A stretch of 64,000 nucleotides of DNA from Pseudobacter sp051955275 (lineage in GTDB: Bacteria; Bacteroidota; Bacteroidia; Chitinophagales; Chitinophagaceae). A program made the position numbers and the translations under genes. Within the stretch, counting starts at the first letter, position 1, and every line of letters begins with the position of its first letter. Location: NCBI RefSeq assembly GCF_051955275.1, contig NZ_JBQCGW010000181.1, forward strand, positions 8,430 to 72,429, written 5' to 3'. This document shows positions 34,551 through 42,418 of the stretch, piece after piece. The notes under the pieces are model-generated. The model saw only the letters and a list, made by a program, of their open reading frames with translations, had not been told where the DNA came from and did not search any database.

Positions 34551-35651
34551 ATGTCTGTGACCAACGATACCAACCTGGCGCTTGAGCCCAACAAACCATC
34601 GCGCAAGAAGCCCATGTTTCCTGTAACCGATGAGCTGCGCGCTTACCTCAAACATCATGGCCGCGAAGTGAAGCTGCCTGTGTCGTACAAAGACCTGCTG
34701 CATTTCACGTACTCGGTCCCGCTGCTCGACAAATACGGAAAAGACACCCACTGGGAAAGTGTGCTCTACGATATGCGGGAGTTTGAATTCATCCGTGAAG
34801 GCCTGGTGAAGATGTATGCCTTCCTCAAAACGGAGGGAGATCTCACCTTCACCAAACACCTGGATGTAGCCCGGGTGGACTATTGCAGTTTCGGTAATTC
34901 AAATCCTTTCCGGATCAGGATCGTGAACAAGTTCAACGACAACTACGATCATTACTATATCAAGATCGCCGATGCATCCAGGATCTACGGGCTGGAGCTG
35001 GAGCACCTGCTTTCTCCCAACCGCATCACATATCTTACTCATCACAATACATTGGTGGAAGAACATATTCCCGGTATCCCCGGCGATGTGTTCATCAGCA
35101 AGCACCTGCATGAGCCCAGTACCAACAGGATCAGGCTGGCTAAGGAATTTGTGAAGTTCAATGAGCGCTGCTTTGTGCGGCTGCTGGGTGATATGCGTTC
35201 CTACAATTTTGTGGTTGACATTACCCCGGATATCGAGGATTTCCAGTACCGGATCAGGGCAATCGACTTCGACCAGCAATCTTATGAGGGCAGGAAGAAT
35301 CTTTACCTGCCTCAATTCTTCAAAGAAAATATGGAACTGGTTTCCATCTGCACCAAACACCTCAACCAGGATACCATCGAGCAATACCAGACCGAGGAGC
35401 GCACCATGATGGCCTTCCGTGTGGCCAGCACGCGCTTCCGGCTGATGGAGCTGCTGAATATCATGGCCCGGGACAAAATATCTTCCGAAGAAAAGCTCAT
35501 TCAACTGAGAACTGAACTGGGTGAATATTTCAAAGCTCCTGCTTTCGACAAATGTAATTCCATGGGCAAGCTGGTAAAGCGGCAGCTGAAGCAGACGCTC
35601 CAGAAGAACCTCGCCCTCATCCAGAAAAACCTGGGCAAGTTCGAGGATTAG
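34551..35651 (+). CDS. uncharacterised protein with protein-kinase-like motifs, 366 aa
   Basis: I do not recognise the family by name. It has segments in the order expected of a kinase-like fold: a possible beta-3 lysine in HYYIKIADASR (Lys138), a hinge-like VEEHIPGIPGDVF (169-181), a catalytic-loop-like LLGDMRSYNFVVD (211-223, with Asp214 and Asn219), and a metal-binding DFDQQ (239-243). A helical C-terminal tail with many Lys residues follows (QLKQTLQKNLALIQKNLGKF). No membrane segment or signal. It lies six bases after the BtuF-like gene and is probably co-transcribed. Kinase activity, its substrate and any link to the BtuF-like protein are inference. Confidence 0.7.
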   Translation: MSVTNDTNLALEPNKPSRKKPMFPVTDELRAYLKHHGREVKLPVSYKDLLHFTYSVPLLDKYGKDTHWESVLYDMREFEFIREGLVKMYAFLKTEGDLTFTKHLDVARVDYCSFGNSNPFRIRIVNKFNDNYDHYYIKIADASRIYGLELEHLLSPNRITYLTHHNTLVEEHIPGIPGDVFISKHLHEPSTNRIRLAKEFVKFNERCFVRLLGDMRSYNFVVDITPDIEDFQYRIRAIDFDQQSYEGRKNLYLPQFFKENMELVSICTKHLNQDTIEQYQTEERTMMAFRVASTRFRLMELLNIMARDKISSEEKLIQLRTELGEYFKAPAFDKCNSMGKLVKRQLKQTLQKNLALIQKNLGKFED

Positions 35652-35656
35652 TCCGC

Positions 35657-35712
35657 AGTGCCCAATCGCTCGCGTCCCCGCGAGTGATTTCTATTTGTTC
35701 GCCTCCGAACCT
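35657..35712. repeat. REP/REPIN-like repeat, copy B (truncated)
   Basis: Holds the complete first palindrome (CGCTCGCG / CGCGAGTG around TCCC) and the beginning of the second (TTCGCCTCCGAAC), then diverges. It begins six bases after the stop of the 366-aa gene. The rest of the 263-base gap to fbaA shows no other feature that I can support. Confidence 0.82.
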
Positions 35713-35914
35713 GTCTTCACTCCGTTTTCCACTTTCGCTTTCTTATTTCTCCATTTTTCTTCTTTCGCTTTGCGGCAAAACGAAAGATTTGTGTTTAAAA
35801 AACGCTATCCGGAACGTATCTTAGCGCGGCGTTCAAAAAAAGACCTGATTCCTTAAATTAATTTCAAAAAGCACATTTCTTTCTTAATTATTACCATAGA
35901 AAAATTATCAAATC

Positions 35915-36982
35915 ATGAAGAAATACAAAGCCGGGGTACTTTTTGGAGAGGAACTGGAAGCCCTGTACAAGGATGCTAAAGAAAACCAGTTTGCCCTCCC
36001 TGCTGTGAACACCATTGGTACTGATACCATCAATGCCACCCTGGAAACAGCGGCCAAAGTAAATTCACCGGTCATCATCCAGTTTTCAAACGGAGGTGCT
36101 CAATTCATTGCAGGTAAGGGAATGCCCAACGATCAGCTCCAGGCCAATATTTCCGGCGCCGTTTCCGGAGCCCTGCATATTCACAACGTGGCTAAATATT
36201 ATGGTGTGCCCGTTGTACTGCATACAGACCATGCTGCCAAGAAATGGCTGCCCTGGATCAGCGGTCTGATCGATGCAGGTGAGCAATACTATAAAGAGAA
36301 GGGCCAGCCCCTTTTCAGTTCACATATGCTCGACCTTTCGGAAGAACCCATCGAAGAGAATATCGAAACCTCTGTTGAGTTCTTCAAGCGCATGGCTCCA
36401 CTGGGCATGGGCATCGAGATAGAGCTGGGTGTTACCGGCGGTGAAGAAGACGGTGTAGACAACAGTGGCATCGAGAACGATAAGCTGTACACACAGCCCC
36501 AGCACGTAGCCTACGCTTATAAAGAGCTTGGTAAAGTGGGCAGCCTGTTCAGTGTGGCGGCAGCATTCGGAAACGTACACGGTGTGTACAGTCCCGGTAA
36601 TGTGGAGCTCCGTCCCGAAATCCTGCGCAACAGCCAGGAATACATCCAGCAGGAATTCAAAACCGGTCCAAAACCAGTATACTTCGTATTCCACGGCGGC
36701 AGCGGTTCTCCCCAGAACCAGATCCGCGAGGCCATCAGTTACGGCGCCATCAAGATGAATATCGATACTGATCTGCAATGGGCATTCTGGGAAGGCGTAC
36801 TTCAGTATTACAAGAAGAACGAAGCCTATCTCCAGGGCCAGCTGGGCAACCCCGAAGGCGCAGAGAAGCCAAATAAGAAGCATTATGACCCCCGCGTATG
36901 GCTTCGCAAGGGAGAAGAAACATTTATAAAACGTTTAGAGATTGCGTTTACTGATTTGAACTGTATTAACAGAAATGCATAA
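35915..36982 (+). CDS. class II fructose-bisphosphate aldolase
   Basis: A zinc-dependent aldolase of 355 residues, class IIA (FbaA) type. Seen are the N-terminal block FALPAVNTIGTDTINATLE, the zinc and catalytic region VVLHTDHAAKKWLPWISGLI, GVTGGEEDGVDNSGIEND, the second zinc His in AAAFGNVHGVYSPGN, and the third in YFVFHGGSGSPQNQI. It cleaves fructose 1,6-bisphosphate to triose phosphates in glycolysis and works in reverse in gluconeogenesis. A class I aldolase gene follows 144 bases later on the same strand, an unusual direct pairing. Cytoplasmic. Confidence 0.95.
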   Translation: MKKYKAGVLFGEELEALYKDAKENQFALPAVNTIGTDTINATLETAAKVNSPVIIQFSNGGAQFIAGKGMPNDQLQANISGAVSGALHIHNVAKYYGVPVVLHTDHAAKKWLPWISGLIDAGEQYYKEKGQPLFSSHMLDLSEEPIEENIETSVEFFKRMAPLGMGIEIELGVTGGEEDGVDNSGIENDKLYTQPQHVAYAYKELGKVGSLFSVAAAFGNVHGVYSPGNVELRPEILRNSQEYIQQEFKTGPKPVYFVFHGGSGSPQNQIREAISYGAIKMNIDTDLQWAFWEGVLQYYKKNEAYLQGQLGNPEGAEKPNKKHYDPRVWLRKGEETFIKRLEIAFTDLNCINRNA

Positions 36983-37084
36983 TAGTTAGATTTATTCTGA
37001 ATAAGCGGCTGCGTCGCTGAAGGAAAGTCAATCTGCAGAAGGCTTCACCCCAAAATGGGGCTGGGATTCATACCCTCATGCCCC

Positions 37085-37092
37085 TATCTTTG
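37085..37092 (+). promoter_or_regulatory. -7 promoter element (TATCTTTG) of the class I aldolase gene
   Basis: TATCTTTG fits TAnnTTTG and lies 34 bases upstream of the ATG at 37127. It suggests that the class I aldolase can be expressed separately from the class II gene. No clear -33 TTTG. Confidence 0.5.
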
Positions 37093-37126
37093 CCGGGCGA
37101 TTGCATCACCAAACTTAGAAATTATC

Positions 37127-38185
37127 ATGCCTTCTAAAAAGATTGTTGACCTCCTCGGCGATAAAGCCGCTTATTTGTTGGAACACAAGTGCGAAACCAT
37201 CGATAAATCGATGATCCAGCTCCCCTCAGCCGATCATGTAGAAAAGACATGGATCAACAGCAACCGCCCCAACCAGGTACTGCGCAGCATGCAGCAATTA
37301 CTGGGACATGGCCGTTTGGCTGATACAGGTTACTGCAGCATCTTCCCTGTTGACCAGGGCATCGAGCACAGCGGCGGTTCTGCCTTTGCTCCCAATCCTA
37401 TTTATTTTGATCCCGAGAACATCATCAAGCTGGCTATCGAAGGCGGCTGTAATGGTGTAGCATCCACTTACGGTGTACTTGGACTGATGAGCCGCAAATA
37501 TGCGCACCGCATACCTTTTGTGGTTAAGATCAATCACAATGAGTTCCTGAGCCTTCCTAACAAATTCGATCAAACGATGTTCGGAACTGTTAAGAGCGCA
37601 TGGAATATGGGAGCAGTTGCAGTAGGCGCTACCATCTACTGGGGCAGTAATGAAAGTGCACGTCAATTGAAAGAAGTGGCGGAAGCATTTGAACTGGCAC
37701 ACGAACTGGGAATGGCTACCATCCTCTGGTGCTATACCCGCAACAACGGCTTCAAAGTGGATGGCGTGGATTATCACACTTCCGCCGATCTTACCGGTCA
37801 GGCAAATCACCTGGGCGTTACGCTGCAGGCTGATATCATCAAACAAAAATTACCTACCAATAACGGCGGTTACCTGGCTACAAAGCATGGCAAAACCTCT
37901 CCGTTGGTATACGACAAACTCACATCCGATCACCCCATCGACCTCAACCGCTACCAGGTGCTGAATTGCTACAGTGGCCGTGTTGGTCTGATCAACAGTG
38001 GCGGCGAAAGCAAGGGCGCAAGCGACCTGGCTGATGCTGTTTATACTGCCGTGATCAACAAACGCGCAGGTGGTATGGGCCTGATCCTGGGAAGAAAAGC
38101 ATTCCAGCGTCCGTTCAAAGAAGGCGTTGAACTGCTGCACACCACACAGGATGTGTATTTAGATAAAGATATCGTTGTGGCATAA
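37127..38185 (+). CDS. class I fructose-bisphosphate aldolase (FbaB/DhnA type)
   Basis: A 352-residue Schiff-base aldolase of the archaeal/bacterial DhnA type. Blocks: CSIFPVDQGIEHSGGSAFAP near residue 70, VKINHNEFLS, GAVAVGATIYWGSNES, and the C-terminal CYSGRVGLINSGGESKGASD. I start at 37127 (MPSKKIVDLLGDK); an upstream in-frame ATG (37055) would include the promoter element. Members in other bacteria act mainly in gluconeogenic growth. The gene has its own -7 element and a bidirectional terminator, and stands directly after the class II enzyme gene. Which Lys forms the Schiff base I leave open. Confidence 0.93.
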   Translation: MPSKKIVDLLGDKAAYLLEHKCETIDKSMIQLPSADHVEKTWINSNRPNQVLRSMQQLLGHGRLADTGYCSIFPVDQGIEHSGGSAFAPNPIYFDPENIIKLAIEGGCNGVASTYGVLGLMSRKYAHRIPFVVKINHNEFLSLPNKFDQTMFGTVKSAWNMGAVAVGATIYWGSNESARQLKEVAEAFELAHELGMATILWCYTRNNGFKVDGVDYHTSADLTGQANHLGVTLQADIIKQKLPTNNGGYLATKHGKTSPLVYDKLTSDHPIDLNRYQVLNCYSGRVGLINSGGESKGASDLADAVYTAVINKRAGGMGLILGRKAFQRPFKEGVELLHTTQDVYLDKDIVVA

Positions 38186-38199
38186 GCTGCAACACGGAA

Positions 38200-38238
38200 A
38201 AACAGAAAAAAACGGCGCAGGAGATGCGCCGTTTTTTT
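38200..38238. terminator. bidirectional terminator after the class I aldolase gene
   Basis: Stem AAACGGCGCA / TGCGCCGTTT with loop GGAGA, followed by TTTTTTTG on the plus strand and, after the reverse, TTTTTTTCTG on the minus strand. It serves both the aldolase gene and the convergent M57 gene. Confidence 0.9.
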
Positions 38239-38257
38239 GTAGTAACCCTATATTATT

Positions 38258-39055
38258 TTAATACACGTAATTCAGTGCAATGATATCATTGGCATTGAAA
38301 GGACGGTTCACGCCGTTACCGATACAGGCCAGCATCCAGGAGTTGGCGTCCGGACCTGTTGGTGTGCCGGGAATATGAACGGCGCCAACTGTACTGGCTC
38401 CCTCATTCACCGGAGATCCTCCACAACTGTAGGCCCTGTTCATGTAATCAGTATGACGGAAACCAACGCAATGCCCTACTTCATGTGCAATGATAGACGT
38501 TACAGTATTGATATTCCAGGTATCCAGGTATGATCTGTTCACCAATACGGAATTGTATGGATTGCCGCTGCTGGTGGGAAAGCCTGCCGATGCCAGGTAA
38601 CCGGATCCGGAGGGTGCCGGATTGATCACAATATTTCCCCCGGATGTAACACGGCTGAATGTAATGCGGAGGCCCAGTGCATTGTAACGCGAAATGGCCG
38701 CATCAACAGCAGTCACATATCTTGCAGGCAGCGAGGAAGCTACGCGGATAGTGATATTGCGCGGAAGGCCTGTTACCAGATTGTAGGTGCGATACTGCTC
38801 CACTTCGGCAATACGCATGGTGAGCTTTTCAGGCCTACTGTCCAGATGCTCTTTGGTTACAACGATATCACCTTCTACAAGGTATCCTTCGCTGTGGAGT
38901 TGAACATTGTCTGTGCTGAAACCCAACGCAGCTATCTGCGCCAGAATATCCTGGCCCACAGGTTCAACAACAGTTTCTTTGGAATTCTTCTTACAGGAGA
39001 GTAAAACAAAGCATAATAACACAGGAATTCCTGCGATCTTGATTAGCTTTCTCAT
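38258..39055 (-). CDS. M57-type metallopeptidase, lipoprotein
   Basis: A 265-residue lipoprotein (signal with GIPVLLCFVLLSC, lipidated Cys) bearing the zinc signature HEVGHCVGFRH (HExxHxxGxxH), of the M57/HEIGH type common in Bacteroidota. Preceding text NTVTSIIAHEVGH and the following TDYMNRAYSCGGSP fit this family, including a Met-turn-like MNRAY. It probably cuts proteins in the outer membrane or outside the cell; the substrate is unknown. ATG 39061 is an equally possible start, giving two more residues. No neighbouring gene hints at its partner. Confidence 0.85.
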   Translation of the reverse strand: MRKLIKIAGIPVLLCFVLLSCKKNSKETVVEPVGQDILAQIAALGFSTDNVQLHSEGYLVEGDIVVTKEHLDSRPEKLTMRIAEVEQYRTYNLVTGLPRNITIRVASSLPARYVTAVDAAISRYNALGLRITFSRVTSGGNIVINPAPSGSGYLASAGFPTSSGNPYNSVLVNRSYLDTWNINTVTSIIAHEVGHCVGFRHTDYMNRAYSCGGSPVNEGASTVGAVHIPGTPTGPDANSWMLACIGNGVNRPFNANDIIALNYVY

Positions 39056-39299
39056 GTGCATGTTTTTTGTTAGTTAGAAAAATGGTATTCCACTTAATGC
39101 AGGGTTACTACATGTTGCATATGCAGGGGTTACTACATATCAGTGGTGAGATGTCTACGTAAAAAACAAGAAAACGCGGGAAGAAGAATAGTATAACAAG
39201 TATCCATGTAAGTTAGCGCTTATACAATCAGTCTGCGGTAAAGACATACTGTTTATTATTGTAACAGCGTTGCAACTTACATACATATAATGATCCTTA
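39056..39299. other. gene-free stretch upstream of the M57 gene
   Basis: Contains a pair of 11-base direct repeats GGTTACTACAT (39104 and 39129, 25 bases apart), which could be regulator sites for the M57 gene. No promoter of the TAnnTTTG form or RNA gene is evident. A TATAAT occurs at 39287 but lacks a properly spaced upstream element. Confidence 0.4.
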
Positions 39300-39418
39300 G
39301 CAACTTAGACCCAGAGCGGGTTTCAGCGGAATGCCGCAATCAATTTCGCTAACCTGCAGCAGGCAGGTCATCATACTGGTGAAAGCGAAAATGCCGCAGA
39401 GAGTTGCGGCATTTTCTT
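39300..39418 (+). ncRNA. candidate small RNA or structured transcript with its own terminator
   Basis: The stretch folds well on the plus strand: TTTCGCT (39345-39351) pairs with AGCGAAA (39384-39390) around an inner ACCTG/CAGGT hairpin, then comes a strong terminal hairpin AAAATGCCGCA / TGCGGCATTTT (39388-39398, 39405-39415). A second copy of AATGCCGCAA lies at 39330-39339 and could compete for TTGCGGCATT, so two alternative folds exist. The terminator for the opposite gene starts immediately beyond, implying that transcripts meet here. No reading frame of interest is present. It is not a family I can name. Confidence 0.4.
39388..39418 (+). terminator. plus-strand terminator-like hairpin
   Basis: An 11-bp perfect stem (AAAATGCCGCA / TGCGGCATTTT), loop GAGAGT, followed by CTTT. 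The T-tail is short, so efficiency is uncertain. No plus-strand gene precedes it, which is the reason to suspect a small RNA. Confidence 0.55.
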
Positions 39419-39458
39419 TAAAAAAAGAGGGTGTTCCACTTCACACCGGAACACCCTC
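39419..39458 (-). terminator. intrinsic terminator of the M16 protease gene
   Basis: Perfect 11-bp stem GAGGGTGTTCC / GGAACACCCTC with a ten-base loop; on the minus strand it is followed by a run of seven or eight T residues. It lies 20 bases beyond the protease stop. Confidence 0.92.
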
Positions 39459-39477
39459 GTTCAATATGACCGATCAA

Positions 39478-42303
39478 TTAATTCTCTGGCATCAGTATGG
39501 CAAAGAATTCATTCTTTCCGCCGAAGACGAGTTTGGCAGCTTCCTGTACATCAGCAACAGTAAGTGCATTCACCAGCTTCTCGTAGTTGAGGAATCTTTC
39601 CATATTTCCACCATTGAGTTTAGCATCCATCAGCTGGCTCAGCCAGGTGCCATTCTCTTTGTAGCTGGCTTTGTATCCTTCGATCCATTGCTTCTTCACT
39701 TTATCGAGATAACTGTTGTCGATTGGTTTTGCAACCAGGTCAGCGATCTCTTTTTTCAGCGCTTTCACCAGTGTGTCCGCTTTATCAGGGCCACAAGGTA
39801 ATTGCACCATGAAGCTGTACGCATTGTAAGGGTATTTTTCCAGGGAGCCGGAGCTGCCGCCACCATAGATACCCTGGATCTTTTCGCGCAGCTCTTCAAT
39901 GATACGCAGGTTCAGCACTTCACTGAGCGCATTCACCTTCATGTTCATATCAGGACTGTAAGGCGTTTCGCCAGTATAGAAGGCCAGGATCAGGCTCTTC
40001 TGCTCAGTACCCTTGTTCATGTTGAAAGTATGTTCTCCGGAAATCACACGCACTTTATTGTCTACGATCTCCAAGCCTTTGCCATTCACTGGCAGCGAAG
40101 CCAGGTACTGCTCGATGAAAGGAGTCAGGTCGCTTTCCTTGAAGCTACCGGTAAATACGAAGTGCATGCCTGCAGCATTACCAAACAGTTCTTTGTAGAT
40201 GGCAATGCAGCGGTCGAGATTGATCTTATCAAAGTATTCCACTTTTGGTACGCGGATAGGCGCCAGTGGATTTCTCTGATAGATGGTATTGTACATGGAA
40301 TCGGCAAAAGCGGCTTCCGGATTGGCCGCCAGGTTAGCGAACTGTGATTTGTTGCGCTGAATGAAGGAGTTGAAAAGCTCCATGTCTTTCCTGGGCGCAG
40401 TCATCTGCAGATAGATCAGCTGGAAAAGGGTTTCCAGGTCTTTTACTGTTGAGCTGCCACCAAGTCCATGCGTGAATCCTGATACAGATATTTTCAGTCC
40501 GGCTGTTTTACCAGCCAGTACCTTACGGAGATCAGTAGGCGAAAATTCACCAATACCCATGGTAGGCACAACAGATGCAAAATATTCCGCATCGAATTTA
40601 TCAGCCAGGCCATAGTTATTCTTACCACCAAATGCAGTACCGGCAACCAGTACCTGGTCGTTCTTGAAATCAGTTGATTTCAGTGTTACAGTGATACCAT
40701 TGCTGAGTGTGAGTTCGGTAGTACCCAGGGTTGCATTGGTAGTTCTGTTTGTCACTTTACCTGCCGCAGGCAGTTCTTTGATCAGGCTGTTACCCAGTTC
40801 TTTTTCCTGGTAGGGCTTTACATCTGCCTTTGCAGCAGCAGCTACTATGGCCAGCAGTTCGTCCTGGGTAGGCAGGTTGGCAGAAGCACTTTCCGGCCCT
40901 GTAACATACACGAAATATTTATCCTGTAATTTCTCCAGTTCTTCTGAGAATTTGTTCACTTCTTCAATAGTGATACCAGGCAGCAGTGATTTGATGTATT
41001 CAAATTCCTTAACAATGCCGGGACTCGGAGCATTTTGCAGGAACAGCTTCACATACTCATCTACAAAGCCTCCTGATTCGGCCTTATCGCGGTTATTATA
41101 AGCCGCTTCAACAGAAGTGAGGATATTCTTTTTTGTTCTTTCCAGTTCAGCGGCCGTAAAGCCAAAACGTTTGATGCGTTCCAGTTCTTCTGTCAATGCA
41201 GTCAGTGATCTTTTCACATCGCCGGTACCAGCGGCGGCGTAAGCACCAAATGCATCATATCCCCTGGCATAGGAGCCGAAGCCGGCCTGCGCCATCAGGA
41301 AGGGAGGATTCTCTTTTTGTGTCAATTCACCCAGTCGCTGACTGATCATGCTGGAGAACAGGTTCTTGATCTGCTCTTTGCGATAATCAGCCACTGTTAC
41401 CATGGGTGAAGTCTTGAATGCAGAGTAATTCACAGAAACAGTGTAAGTGGTTGCTTCCTTGTCTGTGATTACAGCAGCCTTGTTGGCGGTATAGGCAGGT
41501 ACTGCTGCATAATCGCGTTTGCGGTATTTGGCAGGATTCACCAGCCTGGTGAAATGTTTCTTTACAAGGGCTTCTGCTTTTACAGGATCAACATCACCCA
41601 CAACCACAACGGCCATCAGGTTCGGACGGTACCACTCTTTGTAGAAGCGGCGGATCGCGTCTGTAGGGAAGTTCCGGATCAGGTCTTCTTTACCGATCGG
41701 CAGCCTGTTGGCATACTTGGAACCGGCAAAGAGTTCCGGATAGATCTTCTTGAACATCCTTTCATCAGCGTTCTTGCCCTGGCGGCCTTCTTCGATGATG
41801 ATGTTACGTTCGTTGTTGATGTCTTCATCCAGGTACGACACGTTGTGGGCCCAGTCTTCGAGGATCTGGAAACCGCTTTCGAGGTTACCAGGTTTGTCTG
41901 TAGGGATGGGCAGGATGTACACGGTCTCATCAAAGCTCGTATAAGCATTGAGGTCAGACCCGAATCCTACACCGATGTTCTGCAGGAAAGAAACGATTTC
42001 ATTCTTCTTGAAATGCTTCGTTCCGTTGAAAGCCATATGCTCTCCCATATGCGCCAGCCCTTGCTGGTCGTCATCTTCCTGGATGGAGCCTGCGTTCAGT
42101 ACCAGTCGCAGTTCCACTTTTTGTTCAGGTTTCTTGTTCTGCCTGATATAATATTTCAGGCCATTCGGCAAAACGCCGGTCTTCACTTTCGGATCGAGGG
42201 GGATCCTGTCGGTGAGTTTCACTTGAGCGGTCACGCCAACTGTACAAAGGACCATCAAAATAAGGAAGGCCCATTGTGTTAACGTGGTAACAGGTTTGTT
42301 CAT
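39478..42303 (-). CDS. M16 family zinc protease (pitrilysin/PqqL-like), secreted
   Basis: A 941-residue protein with signal peptide (TQWAFLILMVLCTVGVTAQ) and two tandem M16 halves. The active half has the inverted zinc motif HMGEH (His85, Glu88, His89) in LAHMGEHMAFNGTKHF, with a downstream Glu in NERNIIIEEGRQGKN. The second half (about 520-930) lacks HxxEH, as usual for the inactive partner. Such periplasmic or outer-membrane proteases degrade peptides; some form complexes with TonB systems. I start it at 42303, 20 bases after a -7 promoter element; an upstream in-frame ATG at 42342 is rejected as lacking a signal start. Confidence 0.94.
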   Translation of the reverse strand: MNKPVTTLTQWAFLILMVLCTVGVTAQVKLTDRIPLDPKVKTGVLPNGLKYYIRQNKKPEQKVELRLVLNAGSIQEDDDQQGLAHMGEHMAFNGTKHFKKNEIVSFLQNIGVGFGSDLNAYTSFDETVYILPIPTDKPGNLESGFQILEDWAHNVSYLDEDINNERNIIIEEGRQGKNADERMFKKIYPELFAGSKYANRLPIGKEDLIRNFPTDAIRRFYKEWYRPNLMAVVVVGDVDPVKAEALVKKHFTRLVNPAKYRKRDYAAVPAYTANKAAVITDKEATTYTVSVNYSAFKTSPMVTVADYRKEQIKNLFSSMISQRLGELTQKENPPFLMAQAGFGSYARGYDAFGAYAAAGTGDVKRSLTALTEELERIKRFGFTAAELERTKKNILTSVEAAYNNRDKAESGGFVDEYVKLFLQNAPSPGIVKEFEYIKSLLPGITIEEVNKFSEELEKLQDKYFVYVTGPESASANLPTQDELLAIVAAAAKADVKPYQEKELGNSLIKELPAAGKVTNRTTNATLGTTELTLSNGITVTLKSTDFKNDQVLVAGTAFGGKNNYGLADKFDAEYFASVVPTMGIGEFSPTDLRKVLAGKTAGLKISVSGFTHGLGGSSTVKDLETLFQLIYLQMTAPRKDMELFNSFIQRNKSQFANLAANPEAAFADSMYNTIYQRNPLAPIRVPKVEYFDKINLDRCIAIYKELFGNAAGMHFVFTGSFKESDLTPFIEQYLASLPVNGKGLEIVDNKVRVISGEHTFNMNKGTEQKSLILAFYTGETPYSPDMNMKVNALSEVLNLRIIEELREKIQGIYGGGSSGSLEKYPYNAYSFMVQLPCGPDKADTLVKALKKEIADLVAKPIDNSYLDKVKKQWIEGYKASYKENGTWLSQLMDAKLNGGNMERFLNYEKLVNALTVADVQEAAKLVFGGKNEFFAILMPEN

Positions 42304-42323
42304 AAATGAAAATTTTGTAGGTG

Positions 42324-42331
42324 CAAATGTA
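42324..42331 (-). promoter_or_regulatory. -7 promoter element (TACATTTG) of the M16 protease gene
   Basis: Minus-strand TACATTTG matches TAnnTTTG, 20 bases from the start codon. Same octamer as before tex, the phosphatase gene and the SDR gene. Confidence 0.5.
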
Positions 42332-42367
42332 GGGGGTAACATACATATGTTAGTTTCCGTTGAACAT

Positions 42368-42398
42368 AAAAAAACGGCAGGCCATAAAGCCTGCCGTT
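42368..42398 (-). terminator. intrinsic terminator of the phosphatase gene
   Basis: Stem AACGGCAGGC / GCCTGCCGTT with a six-base loop; the minus strand continues with TTTTTTTATG. It separates the phosphatase gene from the M16 gene downstream. Confidence 0.9.
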
Positions 42399-42418
42399 AT
42401 CTATTATACCTGATAAGT

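Noticed and set aside
42304..42342. Upstream start for the M16 protease
   Set aside because: It would place the -7 element inside the coding region and put 13 non-signal residues before a good signal peptide.
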